Under the pieces are notes generated by a model. It made no database searches and was not told the origin of the DNA. It saw only the letters and a program-made list of their open reading frames with translations. A stretch of 64,000 bases of DNA from Neoconidiobolus thromboides FSU 785 (lineage: Eukaryota; Entomophthoromycota; Entomophthoromycetes; Entomophthorales; Neoconidiobolaceae), in assembly GCA_025603075.1 (NCBI GenBank), contig MU626352.1:17437-81436 (forward strand), written 5' to 3'. Shown here one piece after another: positions 46,346 to 57,271 of the stretch. Within the stretch, counting starts at the first letter, position 1; every line of letters starts with the position of its first letter. A program made the position numbers and the translations under genes.

Positions 46346-48326
46346 TTTATTTTTTTGTTTCGGCTATCTTGAAGTCTATTTATATAACCTTACTCCAATA
46401 TTTCCTATAAATATCGTTATGACTAGATACTTTCTTTATTTGGAAAGTACGTTCTGTCAGCAGTTCCCCACAACTCCAATCTAATAAAATACTATCAACA
46501 GTCACTTATTCACTATTTACACTATTTTGAAACTCTTAATCAAGTAAGCTTTAAACTTCCATTTTTGACATACCTTTTTTTATAGCTGGATTAAAGTTCA
46601 AAAACTTGTTTTTAAATCGTGAACTTTATTCTAAGGCTTATGGTTATAGATTCAATATCGGGCTAGCGGTTATTATTTTATCTTTTAAACCAATAGCTTT
46701 ATTTAATATTCAACTTCAGAATAAAAACAAGCTTTATAAACAATAAATAGTTAATTTTTATATTTCCTAATCGCTTTTTAAGTTGAACCGACCTCCGCTT
46801 GAAATTCCTGTTTTACTTACACCATAAAAATAATATTTAATTTTACTCAACTTCGGTAAGCCTCAAAATAGGCTAATAATTAATCAACTCTGTTATGCAA
46901 CTGAACTTTATTTGAATAACTTATTACTATTACGTTTCAGTCGAGGAACTCGAATTTTTCACAAACTGGCTAATATATTAATCATCTCATCACACAGAAA
47001 CACGGGGCTTTTCATAACGAGGTATTAGCAAAGATTCGCCTGATAGTAGCCACTAAGTGAATATATTGAAAATAAAGTGATAGTTATTTGTACTAAAAAT
47101 TAATATATTATACCCCATTAAGAAAAAGTAGAATAAGAATTCAAAAGCTTTATGGAAAATTCAAGCTTTTGGTTTGAATATATGTATAACTTTCAAAGTC
47201 AATTTAACTTCCACTTCGTATCTATTTTTCCGTGATGGAGAACTCTACTAATGCGGTAATTTTAGTGATAATCTTGTCACTTCTGGTCATTAGATTTACT
47301 TTTAAATTTAATACTACGATATCAAGAATTCTAGTAAATTATGCTTTGTTTATTAGTCTAGTATTACAAGGTATGGACAAAGCTTTATAATCACATTTTA
47401 GTAGATAGATCCTTAGTGTACAAATAAGATATACTAATAGTTATTAGGATTTTGCACAAGCCAATGTTAATGACTAATTTGTGGATTTAGATTATAAACA
47501 GATAAAAATTAGTCACAATTCAAGTGTATCATTATTTATCAAGGACATTAGAATGTGCTTTTTGGTTTCATTTAATTATCCATTCTTTATACACCATATA
47601 TTTTAAAAAGGTTATATGATAAATGCTAGAATATAAAAGATTCTATTACGTTTTTTATATATAAAAACATTATATAAGTTGCTAATTACTACGAGTATAT
47701 AAAATATATATATCCGAATTCATTAAGTGGCTACAATATTTAAACTTCTTGAAAGATTGCATAAATTGAAAATCAAAGCTTTATACTAAAGTAATTAGTT
47801 TTAAGTGAAAGTGACTTTTAAAGTTTCAGGCAAAATCATACCCTAATAGCCATAACACCCATATTTATTTTGAATCGTTTTATAGATATTTTAGGATACT
47901 AGACCTAAATAATATTCATTGTACTATATATCAAAGTTTGAATCAGCATTAAACCGAAGCCGATAATCATCATAATCATAAGATTTAATGGTAAGTTGTA
48001 TTTATTAGATTGAAAATAGTTTTACTTTTATACACAGCCATAAAGTCTGAATTTTAATGAAATTAATAATAAAGACGTATGGGAAACGATTAATCAAATA
48101 TGAAGATATAAGCCTAAAAAGAAATCTGGTTCCTGGGTGATGCTACACTTTGAATCATCATCAAAGCTTTACTCACAAAAAATAAGCTCCATTATAATAT
48201 TAATCTTTTTATAACAAGTTTATGGTAACATGTAAGTATACCCAAATCCCATTATAGATACATAATAAACAATATCACTAGTTCTACTGTACCTTCATAT
48301 CTTAGTATCAAAGCTTGAAAAATACT
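46346..48326. other. gene-free region of about 2 kb
   Basis: No coding region, RNA gene or MITE recognised. It ends at the lipase relic. Confidence 0.5.
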
Positions 48327-48605
48327 TTAAAAACTATAAGTTAGAAGCCTTGAAAAACCATAAACAAACGCTTGGACCAGACGACTATTACCCTTAGCTT
48401 TCATAAACTTTACCTTATCTGGCATCAAAATCGTGGCCACTGCCGCTCCTAAACTACAACCGGTGTTATGTAAGATATAATTCTTATACTTTGGATTTTC
48501 TAGTACCCTTGTCAGAATCTCTCTAGCTTTAAAATAATTTCTTAAATAATGAGAACAAAAGCTACTATGTACCTCAATCCTAGACCATATGTAAAAATCT
48601 ATCAA
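48327..48605 (-). pseudogene. class 3 lipase relic
   Basis: A frame of about 92 codons resembles the middle of fungal class 3 (Lipase_3) lipases: VHSSFCSHYLRNYFKAREIL, then YILHNTGCSLGAAVATILM and FVYGFSRL. In active lipases the nucleophile elbow is GHSLG with the catalytic Ser; here the serine is kept but the preceding His is Cys. The N-terminal part, the catalytic Asp region and the final His are not present in the flanking sequence, and no start exon could be joined on. It is best read as a relic, although a missed spliced gene cannot be fully excluded. Confidence 0.6.
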
Positions 48606-49558
48606 ATTTTATTTTAAAAATTAAATAAACGCAAAACCAATCCCAACCTTAACTCTAGAGTAGCTTGACCCTAACTATTTTAGCCTTAACTTGATAATTT
48701 TGGTATATAGTCCATTTGTTTTAATTAAGAACCTCAGTTGTACTTTGTTTTTTATCAATATCATTTATAAATTTACAACTGTGTAAATTGAGCTTTAAAT
48801 CATGCTTCAATATAAAAAGTACCAAAATTTTCAGTACTAGTAATTTAGATGAAAGTCCATAACTAATAGTCCTTTAAAAAACAAGCATTTTAACTTTTAT
48901 ATTTATTGATCTGATTACTGATTTGCATTTTCAAAGTTCAGGGTTACCAAATTTGGGAATACATATAAATTAAATTTAATTAACAGTTAAAATAATTGAA
49001 AATAGTGAGTGATATTAAAAATTGTATACCATTTGAGATATAAAATACATTTTGAAAAATCAGCTATTTAGTAAAGATAGCTATTTTTAAATTTCATTAG
49101 TTTTAATCATTTAGGGATGTATTTTTTTGTTTAAGAATTTTACTAACGATCTTTTCACTCAAATAGTGCTTAAAAAATAGAAAAAGTAATGAAATAAAAA
49201 AAAACATCCCCATTTGTTACTTAATTAAAAAAGTGAATTTCTATGACCATGTTTTTTTGCTACGAAATTAATCAAAAATGCTTTAAAATTATAAACAAAA
49301 AAATCATACAATAATGAATTGAAAAAAAACATTTACATATATCAGTTATTCTATTATTTTAAAAAATAGTTACTTTTATGATTCATATTGTGACTTTCCA
49401 ACAATCTACTCTCCTTGAGTTAAATCATAAACGTATATTTTGCAATCAATCAATTTAAATGAAATAAAAAAGTTAGGAAATAAAATTAAAAAATAATATA
49501 AACTAAATTTATACATAAAGAGGAGTAATTATTCTATAGAAAACCTGCATATCAATTA
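48606..49558. other. intergenic region with one MITE
   Basis: It contains MITE copy 12 (49114-49212). No gene recognised, in particular no methyltransferase domain downstream of the PRMT3-like gene. Confidence 0.55.
49114..49212 (+). mobile_element. MITE copy 12
   Basis: 99 bp, GGGATGTATTTTTTTG to AAAAAACATCCCCA. It lies about 350 bases 3' of the stop of the truncated PRMT3-like gene. Confidence 0.85.
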
Positions 49559-50348
49559 TTATAAAGTGACATTAGCAATTTCTTTTTTCAATGGGATTAA
49601 AAACTGATCCTTAACAAAATTACGAAATTGTTCAAACTGTTCTTCTTTCTCCCCAAGCTGTCTTTTTAACTCTTCAACCTCTTTTTTTAATCTATTGATC
49701 TCCTTTTCTTGTGCTAAGAGTATTAAATTATTACTAAACAAAATAAATTACTTTAGCAGTACCTGTTTCATTGTCTACTTCCGCTTCATTCCCAGTATCG
49801 TCTGAGTCTTCTAATATGTCTTCAAATTCTAAAAATGCTATTAATTACGAGTTACTTTAACATTCCAAAAAATACCATATAATAGAGCGTCATCGTCCAT
49901 AGCTGGAATTAAATATTTTTCATCTTGTATAACACCCCAATCCAAATTACCAAGCTCGAATACTTCATTATTTACTTGCTGAATAAATAAAATCAATCAG
50001 AATTAAAACAATAACAAATAATGAACTACCTTTTCTCTTAAAAAGTTAAATAATTTTAAGGAGTTATAAAAATCCAAATCTATATAAATTAGACCCAAAT
50101 ATAAAATCAAGAATTGACGAATTACTTTTCTCCTTTTTTAACTTTAAAAAATCGAAGCCGTGCTCTTGTTTAAAATGCTCAAACAACTTAGTAATGCTTA
50201 CCTCCTCCATTTCACAGAATAAGCATTTCTTTATATCTTCATCACTTTCCCAATCATCCCACCTTTCCTCTATGATCATTAATATATTCTTGAAATGCTT
50301 GAATAATTTACCTTCTGCATCAATTTGTGATTCGGTTGGAGAGTTCAT
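49559..50348 (-). CDS. PRMT3-like N-terminal zinc-finger protein without methyltransferase domain
   Basis: Five exons in phase (50348-50126, 50079-50030, 49978-49876, 49837-49763, 49713-49559) give 201 aa. The N-terminus has the PRMT3 signature: an acidic WDDWESDED lead, a C2H2 finger (CLFCEMEEVSITKLFEHFKQ with HGFDFLKLK), LDFYNSLKLFNFLREK, then the block YLIPAMDDDALLY and an acidic stretch. In PRMT3 the finger binds ribosomal protein uS5 (Rps2). The next segment is a coiled coil (EKEINRLKKEVEELKRQLGE), as in PRMT3, but the frame ends 30 residues later at NVTL, where the S-adenosylmethionine-binding domain should start. PRMT3 proteins are about 500-550 aa. The protein could still bind uS5 but cannot methylate. 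ZNF277-like zinc-finger proteins are the alternative, but they lack the YLxPxxxDDALL block. Confidence 0.8.
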
Positions 50349-51942
50349 TTTAAAAAAAATTAAAAAAAAGTTTTTTTTTTAAAATAGCCAATTGCTATCG
50401 AAATTTAATTAAAAAGAGTAGCAAATTAAATGAGACTTGTTTTGGGTAAATCTACCGTTTTTTAGTAATTTTGATAACTTTTATCAAGCATAGCCAAGTG
50501 GGATATATTCCATACCATTAAATAGCTAATAAGAACGCAACTTGTTAAACTAGTATACTCATAAGACCACAATATAATAATAATACCTTTATTTAGCATA
50601 AAGAACATACAAATCTACAGATATTATCGATTTTATTTAATAAATCATTTATATATTTCACTTAACTTAAAGTAGATTATTGAAAACAATAGGAGCAAGC
50701 TTATTTGCATGCTTGCTTCAATAGGTTTGATAAAAGTCAAATAAAAAATGTTTAAATAGTCAAAACCAGTCACATTGTATCTGATTTTTAGTGGCTCTCA
50801 CACTTTAATCACCAGTTTTAAAATAGTATAAAATAATGATAAAGTGACTATTTTTAATAATAGGAGAATTATTTGAATTATTTAAAACATTGTTACTGCT
50901 ATCTATTTATAGTTGTTATCGCCCATTTTGCCACCAGGTCCGAAGCAGTATGAAGCAATAGTGAAGCGACCATTTAGAATAATAAGAAACACATTTGAGC
51001 TATTAAAAGTAGTAAAAACTCCTTCTATTTCTAGTAAATGTCACTTATTAAATAGAAATATTAAAACAATATGAAATAAACCCAATTAAAACTTTTCAAT
51101 TGATTACATTTTATATTTGATTACCCTTTAGATCAATATATAAAATGTCGTATTAAAGGTTACTTTTGATATTGTGAACCAATTACACCACATCTAGTTA
51201 TTGAAAAATATAAGTTGCTTCGAAAGCTTTTTTAAATTCTTATACTTAGGTTTTCTCTCTCTTTCTAAAATAGTATTCCAACTAGGGTATACTATGATAA
51301 GAAAACCTAATTTAATAGTAAAACAAAAATAACTGGAACTAAAACTTAAATCGGAATCCCACTTTAATAAAATTAGAATTATATAATCTATTTAAAATAG
51401 ATTATAGTATGATTAATGACCAAAATGTTTCAAATTGATAGAAAGTTCAATTATCGGAACAAGTATTTATATACAACTACTTAATATAAATATGCAATGT
51501 ATAACTATGAAGCAAATGTTTATAGCATACATATGATATATTTAAACTATGGGCGTTCTAACTTTAAAGCATCAATTTAACTAACTTTATTAACATAAGC
51601 TGTCTAAAGAGCATTTTATTGAACATTAATAAAATATAATATATAAAATACAAAAGAACTAACTATAAAACATAATCCATCCAATTTGTATCAAGTTTTG
51701 TTAGTTTAATTAGGAAATCTACATAAATAAGCTAAGTTTTAATATTGTTAATAAATAAACTTTAAAATAAATCCCAAATGCTCACCTATTTATTAAAAAA
51801 TATGGTGAAAATCGTCTTAAAAAAGCAATTGCAGGTCACTAAAAATAAATTGTTTATTCCTATTAAAAAAACTATTTATATTAAAGCATTCATCTAACTC
51901 TGTCTTTTATTTACATCTTTTTATCTATTGAAGTGGTTATTG
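50349..51942. other. gene-free region of about 1.6 kb
   Basis: Promoter regions of the flanking divergent genes. No repeat or RNA gene recognised. Confidence 0.5.
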
Positions 51943-52572
51943 ATGAGCCACTTTTACAAATTGCTTGCTTTTATTTTAATAACAAATGTATTATCGAGTG
52001 CTAGTCCACCATGTACTACAACCACCAAACTCACCACAGTGACAGCCAGTTACCTTCGCCCAGAGGGCACTGGAGCTAGCGTCGAAATTCAAAAACCAAT
52101 TATTCAAACCAGAACAATAATTCAATGTCCAACTGAAGCTTCCAAAGTGACGAAGGGAGATAATAACGAATTACAAAACTTCAGAAAGAAAAAAGGCGAC
52201 CGTAATAAATCACGCCCATCAGGTAGAGGATCAAAAAATCATCGAGGACGATTTATAAAAACAAGCGTCTTTAATACTATCTATGACAACAATGGCTCTG
52301 TGGGCTTATCAGGGGTGGACGAGACTAACTCTGGAAGTTTTGTCTATAACCCAATTACTGGTTATTATGAAAAAGACCATAATACGGATGGATCACAAAT
52401 ATTTTATCAAGGCCTAGGAACTTATAACCCTGCTACTTTTGTACCTGCGTCTATGCCACCTAGTAGACAAAAGGGAAATAATAGATACACAATGAATCAA
52501 AAAGAAAATTATAGACATCCTAGGAACCAAAAGGAAAATCGTAACCCTGCGGTTAACCAAAATAAAGATTGA
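51943..52572 (+). CDS. secreted basic protein of unknown function
   Basis: A single-exon gene of 209 aa from the ATG at 51943 (the frame opens five codons earlier without a better start). MSHFYKLLAFILITNVLSSA is a signal peptide. The mature part starts with a Thr-rich stretch holding one Cys (SPPCTTTTKLTTVTASYLRP), has a second Cys in IIQCPTE, then a Lys/Arg/Gly-rich middle (KKKGDRNKSRPSGRGSKNHR), a Gly/Tyr/Asn-rich part and a C-terminal NQKEN-type repeat (MNQKENYRHP, RNQKENRNPA). No domain is recognised. The two cysteines could form a disulfide; the basic, repetitive make-up suggests a cell-wall or effector-like protein. That is inference. Confidence 0.65.
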   Translation: MSHFYKLLAFILITNVLSSASPPCTTTTKLTTVTASYLRPEGTGASVEIQKPIIQTRTIIQCPTEASKVTKGDNNELQNFRKKKGDRNKSRPSGRGSKNHRGRFIKTSVFNTIYDNNGSVGLSGVDETNSGSFVYNPITGYYEKDHNTDGSQIFYQGLGTYNPATFVPASMPPSRQKGNNRYTMNQKENYRHPRNQKENRNPAVNQNKD

Positions 52573-52746
52573 AATATATTTGGGCACACTATTAACTAGC
52601 CGTTTCATTAGCAGCTAAACATTAATACCTTTATTCTGCTCTTTCCCACATGTTTTTTATATTAATAAAATAAGCAAGTTTTATGTCATAATACCATATT
52701 ATGTTTTACTAAACTTTTGAAATATTGAGAATCAGGTATAAATAAA

Positions 52747-52841
52747 TGGTGATGTTTTTTTGGCTTCATCACTTTTTCTATTTTAAGTGTTATTTGAGTG
52801 GAAAGATTGTTAGTAAAAAAAGACTTAAAAATACATTCCTA
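52747..52841 (-). mobile_element. MITE copy 13
   Basis: About 95 bp, TGGTGATGTTTTTTTGGC to ATACATTCCT. Blocks CTTCATCACTTTTTCTATTT and GAGTGGAAAGATTGTTAGTA match the family. The right end is diverged. Confidence 0.8.
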
Positions 52842-52942
52842 AATGATAAAGTTTTAAATTTACTATGATAGATAAATATACCAAACACTTTTAAGAGCTA
52901 GATTGAAATTCTGAGATAAAAGTTAAAAAAATAAAGAATATA

Positions 52943-53043
52943 TGGGGGTGTTTTTTTTGGCTTCATTATTTTTTCTATCTTTTAAGCACTGTTTGAGTAG
53001 AAAAATTGTTAGTAGAATTCTCAAATACAAAAATACATCTCCA
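52943..53043 (-). mobile_element. MITE copy 14
   Basis: 101 bp, TGGGGGTGTTTTTTTTGGC to ATACATCTCCA, TA on both sides. Confidence 0.88.
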
Positions 53044-54015
53044 TATATACTTTAAGTAAATTAGTAATATTATTCAGTGTATTTTTATCGTAATTTTGAT
53101 GTACCTGTACCTTTATACCAAAATATTTAAATATTAAATGAAAAATTGTATCGTTTTAGAATAATGATATTCCTAGTATGATATTTTTAAAAGCATTAAA
53201 AAAAGGGAAATTTAAAAGCATCAAAGTAAACTAGTTAAATATGTATTTTTATCTGTATTTGATCAATTTCTATCAAATTTATTTTACTAGTTACTTTTCA
53301 GTGCTTTGTATAAATATGTTACTCACTACCATAATCAAAAGGCGCTCACATCTCAATATAACATTATAATTTTCAAAATAAAATGCTCTTTATCGGATTA
53401 TGGCTTGACTATAATCATTACCACTTAGTGTTAATAATATAACATTTATGATCATTGGTTTTATTTTATGTTGAACTTCCATACTTTTATCGAAAACAAA
53501 TAATTTTAAAATATTTAAAGCTTATTATTTTTAAAAAAAATTGTATTTTTAGTTTATTTATAATGATAATAATTTCATTTAATAAATTTTTATATTAGTA
53601 TATACAATCAAGACTTGAAACATAATCAACGACAAACAAAGTCAATAAAATCCTCATTTATAGCATGTATCTAACTATATTAATTTATTATTTTAAATTA
53701 ATTATTATTTTAAAAAAACTAAATAATTATACTTTTTTATATTTTAAAACCAAACATAGATAATACCATATTTATTCAAAAAAGGATCTGATAATTGTAT
53801 TACTATTATTAATTTAATTCAATACAAGCTTTTAAAATAATAGATATATTTATTAATATTGATAATAAATATTTTCAAATATCAAATAATTTATACAATA
53901 ATAGAGTGATTGGTCAATTTTTTACAATTATTGAGTTAAGCAAATAGTAGTGTAAATTTTCTTACTAAAACTTCCTTTTTGTTAGCTTTTTAGACGAAGT
54001 TATCATCCACACATT

Positions 54016-54953
54016 ATGGGTAAGTGATAATCCGGTACTAAAAAATAAGGATAGCGTTAGCCCAAGTTAAAGACATAAACAACTACATCCATCCAAAAAT
54101 TAAAGATATTAAACAATATTAAAGAGAGAAAGTTAATAAAAGGGATACAAATAGTAATATACATTGTCGAAATTAAGGATGGGGTTAGAAACTAACATCC
54201 AATTTGATTTAAATTCATAAAGTAAAGAATACAAATTAACAACCAAAACTAGGTATAAGCAGAGACTCTCGTCACAAACGCTCCCACACCGGAGCTAAAC
54301 GCGCACATTATCGTAAGAAGAGAAAGTTTGAACTTGGTCGTCAAGCTGCCAACACCAAGCTTGGAGCCAAGCGTATCCATACCGTACGTGTACGTGGTGG
54401 AAACACCAAATATCGTGCCATGCGTTTAGATACCGGAACCTACTCATGGGGTTCTGAATCTATTTCCCGTAAGGCTCGTATCGTTGCCGTTGTTTACAAC
54501 GCTTCTAACAATGAATTGGTCCGTACCAACACTCTTGTTAAATCTGCCATCGTACAAATTGATGCTGCTCCATTCCGTCAATGGTATGAAAATCACTACG
54601 GTGCTGCTCTTGGACGTAAGAAGGCTTCAGTATAGATTTTTAATTTTATTATTTTAAGTTGTTAAATTTTGATTAAGGATGCTGAAGAAGTCGCTAATGT
54701 CAAGCGTTCCAACCACGCCCAACGTAAAATTGATGCCCGTAAAGAAGCTTCAGTCCTTGATTCACACGTTGCTGACCAATTCAACACTGGTCGTCTTTAT
54801 GGTAAGCTTTAAAGTAGAAAATATTGATTGTATTTAATCTTTTCTATAGCTATCATCACTTCCCGCCCTGGACAATCTGGTCGTTGTGATGGTGTCATCT
54901 TAGAGGGTAAAGAGCTCGATTTCTACCTCCGTAAAATCAAGAGCAAGAAATAA
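54016..54953 (+). CDS. RPS8: 40S ribosomal protein eS8
   Basis: Four exons in phase (54016-54019, 54253-54629, 54678-54801, 54850-54953) give 202 aa, the normal eS8 length. The first exon is just ATGG, followed by a 233-nt intron, a common layout in fungal ribosomal protein genes. The product reads [20 protein letters not shown], then [31 protein letters not shown], and ends [13 protein letters not shown]-type ([17 protein letters not shown]) and [12 protein letters not shown], all canonical eS8. It binds 18S rRNA in the small subunit body. Codon use is highly biased (CGT, GGT, ACC, AAG), unlike the A+T-rich neighbours. No box C/D or H/ACA snoRNA was seen in the introns. Confidence 0.95.
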
Positions 54954-55561
54954 GCTATTATTTAAAAATACTAAAGTACTGAGCTAAGAAAAGTTGTATA
55001 AATAATTTGTTTATTTTTAAGAGTTTTTCATGTTGTTTGTAATTATTATTTAATATATAGTTGTAGGTTTTTAAAGGTATATTCAATAGGATTTATAAAG
55101 GTTATGGACAGGATTTAAAACTATAATTAAAGTGGTTTTGACGGAAAAAAATTAAAATGGAGATACTCAGTATTAATGGTAAAGATTGTATTAACAGTAG
55201 ATTAAAAAGCTATTGTTTTATGTTGAAATAATATATTTTGCTATTTTAATAAAGTAAATACACATCAATGAACGCCTTTTAGAATATTATTTAAGTGTAT
55301 AAATCATAATCAAAAGACTAATATATTTTAAACACATTAGGATACAGATAAAAGAGTCATTTTAAATCGATAACGTTTTTTCAATTAAAAAAGTAATAGA
55401 GTGTTTGAATAATTAGTTATATTCAGTATCTTTTATAGTAAAAAGTAATATTGTTATTTAAAGTGAACTTTAATCTTATAAAATATAAATAATATAAATG
55501 AGCAGTAGTTATAAGTAAAAACAAATACAGAAACAAAAGACCCTTTCTTAGTTATTTTGCC
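54954..55561. other. intergenic region between convergent genes
   Basis: About 600 bases of 3'-flanking sequence of eS8 and the F-box gene. Nothing recognised. Confidence 0.5.
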
Positions 55562-56890
55562 CTAAATATGAAAGAAAAGGATGTTAGAGTGATTTCTAAT
55601 TTCATGGAATAAGGGGTTAGAATCTGGATATGAACCCTTGTGGATTTTAAACTGGAATAGAGGTAAGTCATTTAAAAATCGAAAGGAAGCATCAAAGATG
55701 CCTGAGCTAAGCTTGCCACGATAAAAGTACAAATATTTTAATTCTGGGAATAGTGATAGAAAAGCAAATAGATGATCCACAGTCATATGAGAATGGTAAA
55801 AGTCAATTCTTTGTACTTTTAATTCGTTTGGTGTAGTCATTGCATTCTCAAAAGCTATGTCTTTGTCTTCAAAATACCAGTATAATTTTATCACTTTTAA
55901 ACTTGTAAAATAAGATAGCTTAGTTAGTAAACTCGAGAAACCTTTAAAACAGTTTAAATTTAACTGTTTGATATATTTAAACCCATCATAGCCTTCAAAA
56001 TTAAGTTTTGTACACCCACTAAGCATAATAGTCTCAAGTTGAGTATTTGGTGGTGATTTAAGTTGAAGGTTAGAGCATTGGTTATGGTTGCAGTAGTTAA
56101 ATAATAAAGTTTTTAAATTTGGTAATTTTGTAAGATAATCATAAAATAAAGATAACTGTGATAAATCAGTAGCGATAGTAGCTGATAGTTCAAATGTTGT
56201 TAGACTTTTGAAACCAATAAAAGTTGGATTAAAATGCTGAAATTTCAACTCCCAAGCGTTTAATTGAATTGTTTTTAAGTTGTCAAATACTTCAAATCGT
56301 GTAAAGTCTTCTAATTCTAAATATTGCTCACAGCTGATTGAAATTTTGATTAATTTATCCGTACTTAAATTTTCCAAAAAATAATTAATATGGGTTTGAG
56401 AACACCTTTTTAACTGCAGCTGGAACTGAGTTAAGTTAGCCAACATAGGAAATGGCGGAAGCTCAAATGGTAAATCTCCATCAAACCCAATGGATAAATT
56501 CCTAAGAAATGGTGCTTCGTCACTTGAAACCAGACTTAAGTCTCTATACTGAAAAGTATCATACTCTTTAATATCAAGACTAACAATATTGGAACATTGT
56601 TTTAAAGCTAAGGGTAGGCTATAAAAAAAATGAGTAAACTCTAAGTGCTGTACTTTGGTGCCATACCTTGAGTAGAAATTAAGTTGATAATTTCTACAGC
56701 CTTGACTAAAAAATTTAGATAAAGTTAGACGTTCATATAATACTTGATTCACCACCTCATAACATGTTTTATTTAAAAATCTTAGGTTTAGTAGCTCATC
56801 GTTAGAAGCTAGCTCAATAATATCTTTTAGGATTAAATATGGGAGCTTATCTAGCATTTTTTTAAATTTCTTGTTTAAGGCTTGAGTCAT
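55562..56890 (-). CDS. F-box / leucine-rich repeat protein
   Basis: A single-exon gene of 442 aa. Residues 13-50 form an F-box (LDKLPYLILKDIIELASNDE then LLNLRFLNKTCYEVVNQVLY). The rest consists of irregular leucine-rich repeats (LKTIQLNAWEL, LTTFELSATIA, LKTLLFNYCNH, LETIMLSGCTKLNF, LKVIKLYWYFED, ELKYLYFYRGKL), about 25 residues apart, as in RNI-like F-box proteins. The F-box would bind Skp1 in an SCF ubiquitin ligase and the LRRs the substrate, which is unknown. It contains few introns and varied repeats, in line with the expanded F-box/LRR families of early-diverging fungi. Confidence 0.85.
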   Translation of the reverse strand: MTQALNKKFKKMLDKLPYLILKDIIELASNDELLNLRFLNKTCYEVVNQVLYERLTLSKFFSQGCRNYQLNFYSRYGTKVQHLEFTHFFYSLPLALKQCSNIVSLDIKEYDTFQYRDLSLVSSDEAPFLRNLSIGFDGDLPFELPPFPMLANLTQFQLQLKRCSQTHINYFLENLSTDKLIKISISCEQYLELEDFTRFEVFDNLKTIQLNAWELKFQHFNPTFIGFKSLTTFELSATIATDLSQLSLFYDYLTKLPNLKTLLFNYCNHNQCSNLQLKSPPNTQLETIMLSGCTKLNFEGYDGFKYIKQLNLNCFKGFSSLLTKLSYFTSLKVIKLYWYFEDKDIAFENAMTTPNELKVQRIDFYHSHMTVDHLFAFLSLFPELKYLYFYRGKLSSGIFDASFRFLNDLPLFQFKIHKGSYPDSNPLFHEIRNHSNILFFHI

Positions 56891-57271
56891 TATTTTTTTT
56901 CTATCTGATTAAACTAGTGAATCACAAATCAAGAAGAATTTTAGAAATTAAAATGTTTGATTGGTTTATAAAATTTGGCTTTATTTTAAGTTTAATTAGA
57001 AATTTTTAATGTATCATTAAGTATATGTATACTAACTATAATAGTACATCAATACAACCCATATGTAAAAAATGGGTATAATGTACAATGAAGTTTAGAT
57101 TCGTATAAAAATTTAATTCTAAAGCCTTTATACTTTCTTATTTAATACAATAGAACAATGAATAAGAACAATCCCCAAATATAGTAAATGGAATAATTCC
57201 AAGTATCTTTTTAGTTTATTAAAAATAATAATAAAAAAAGAGCCTAATTAATTTTCACTTTAAATTGATAT
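56891..57271. other. shared promoter of divergent F-box and Zn2Cys6 genes
   Basis: About 380 bases between the two divergent starts. A+T-rich with no recognised motif apart from short A/T runs. Confidence 0.5.

Larger units (their letters stand above)
52573..54015. other. gene-free region with two MITEs
   Basis: About 1.4 kb with MITE copies 13 and 14 in the same orientation within 300 bp. The rest is promoter of the eS8 gene with no recognised element. Confidence 0.5.

Noticed and set aside
54020-54252. Possible intronic snoRNA in the long first intron of eS8
   Set aside because: No C box (RTGATGA) with a D box (CTGA), and no H/ACA hairpin pair, was seen.
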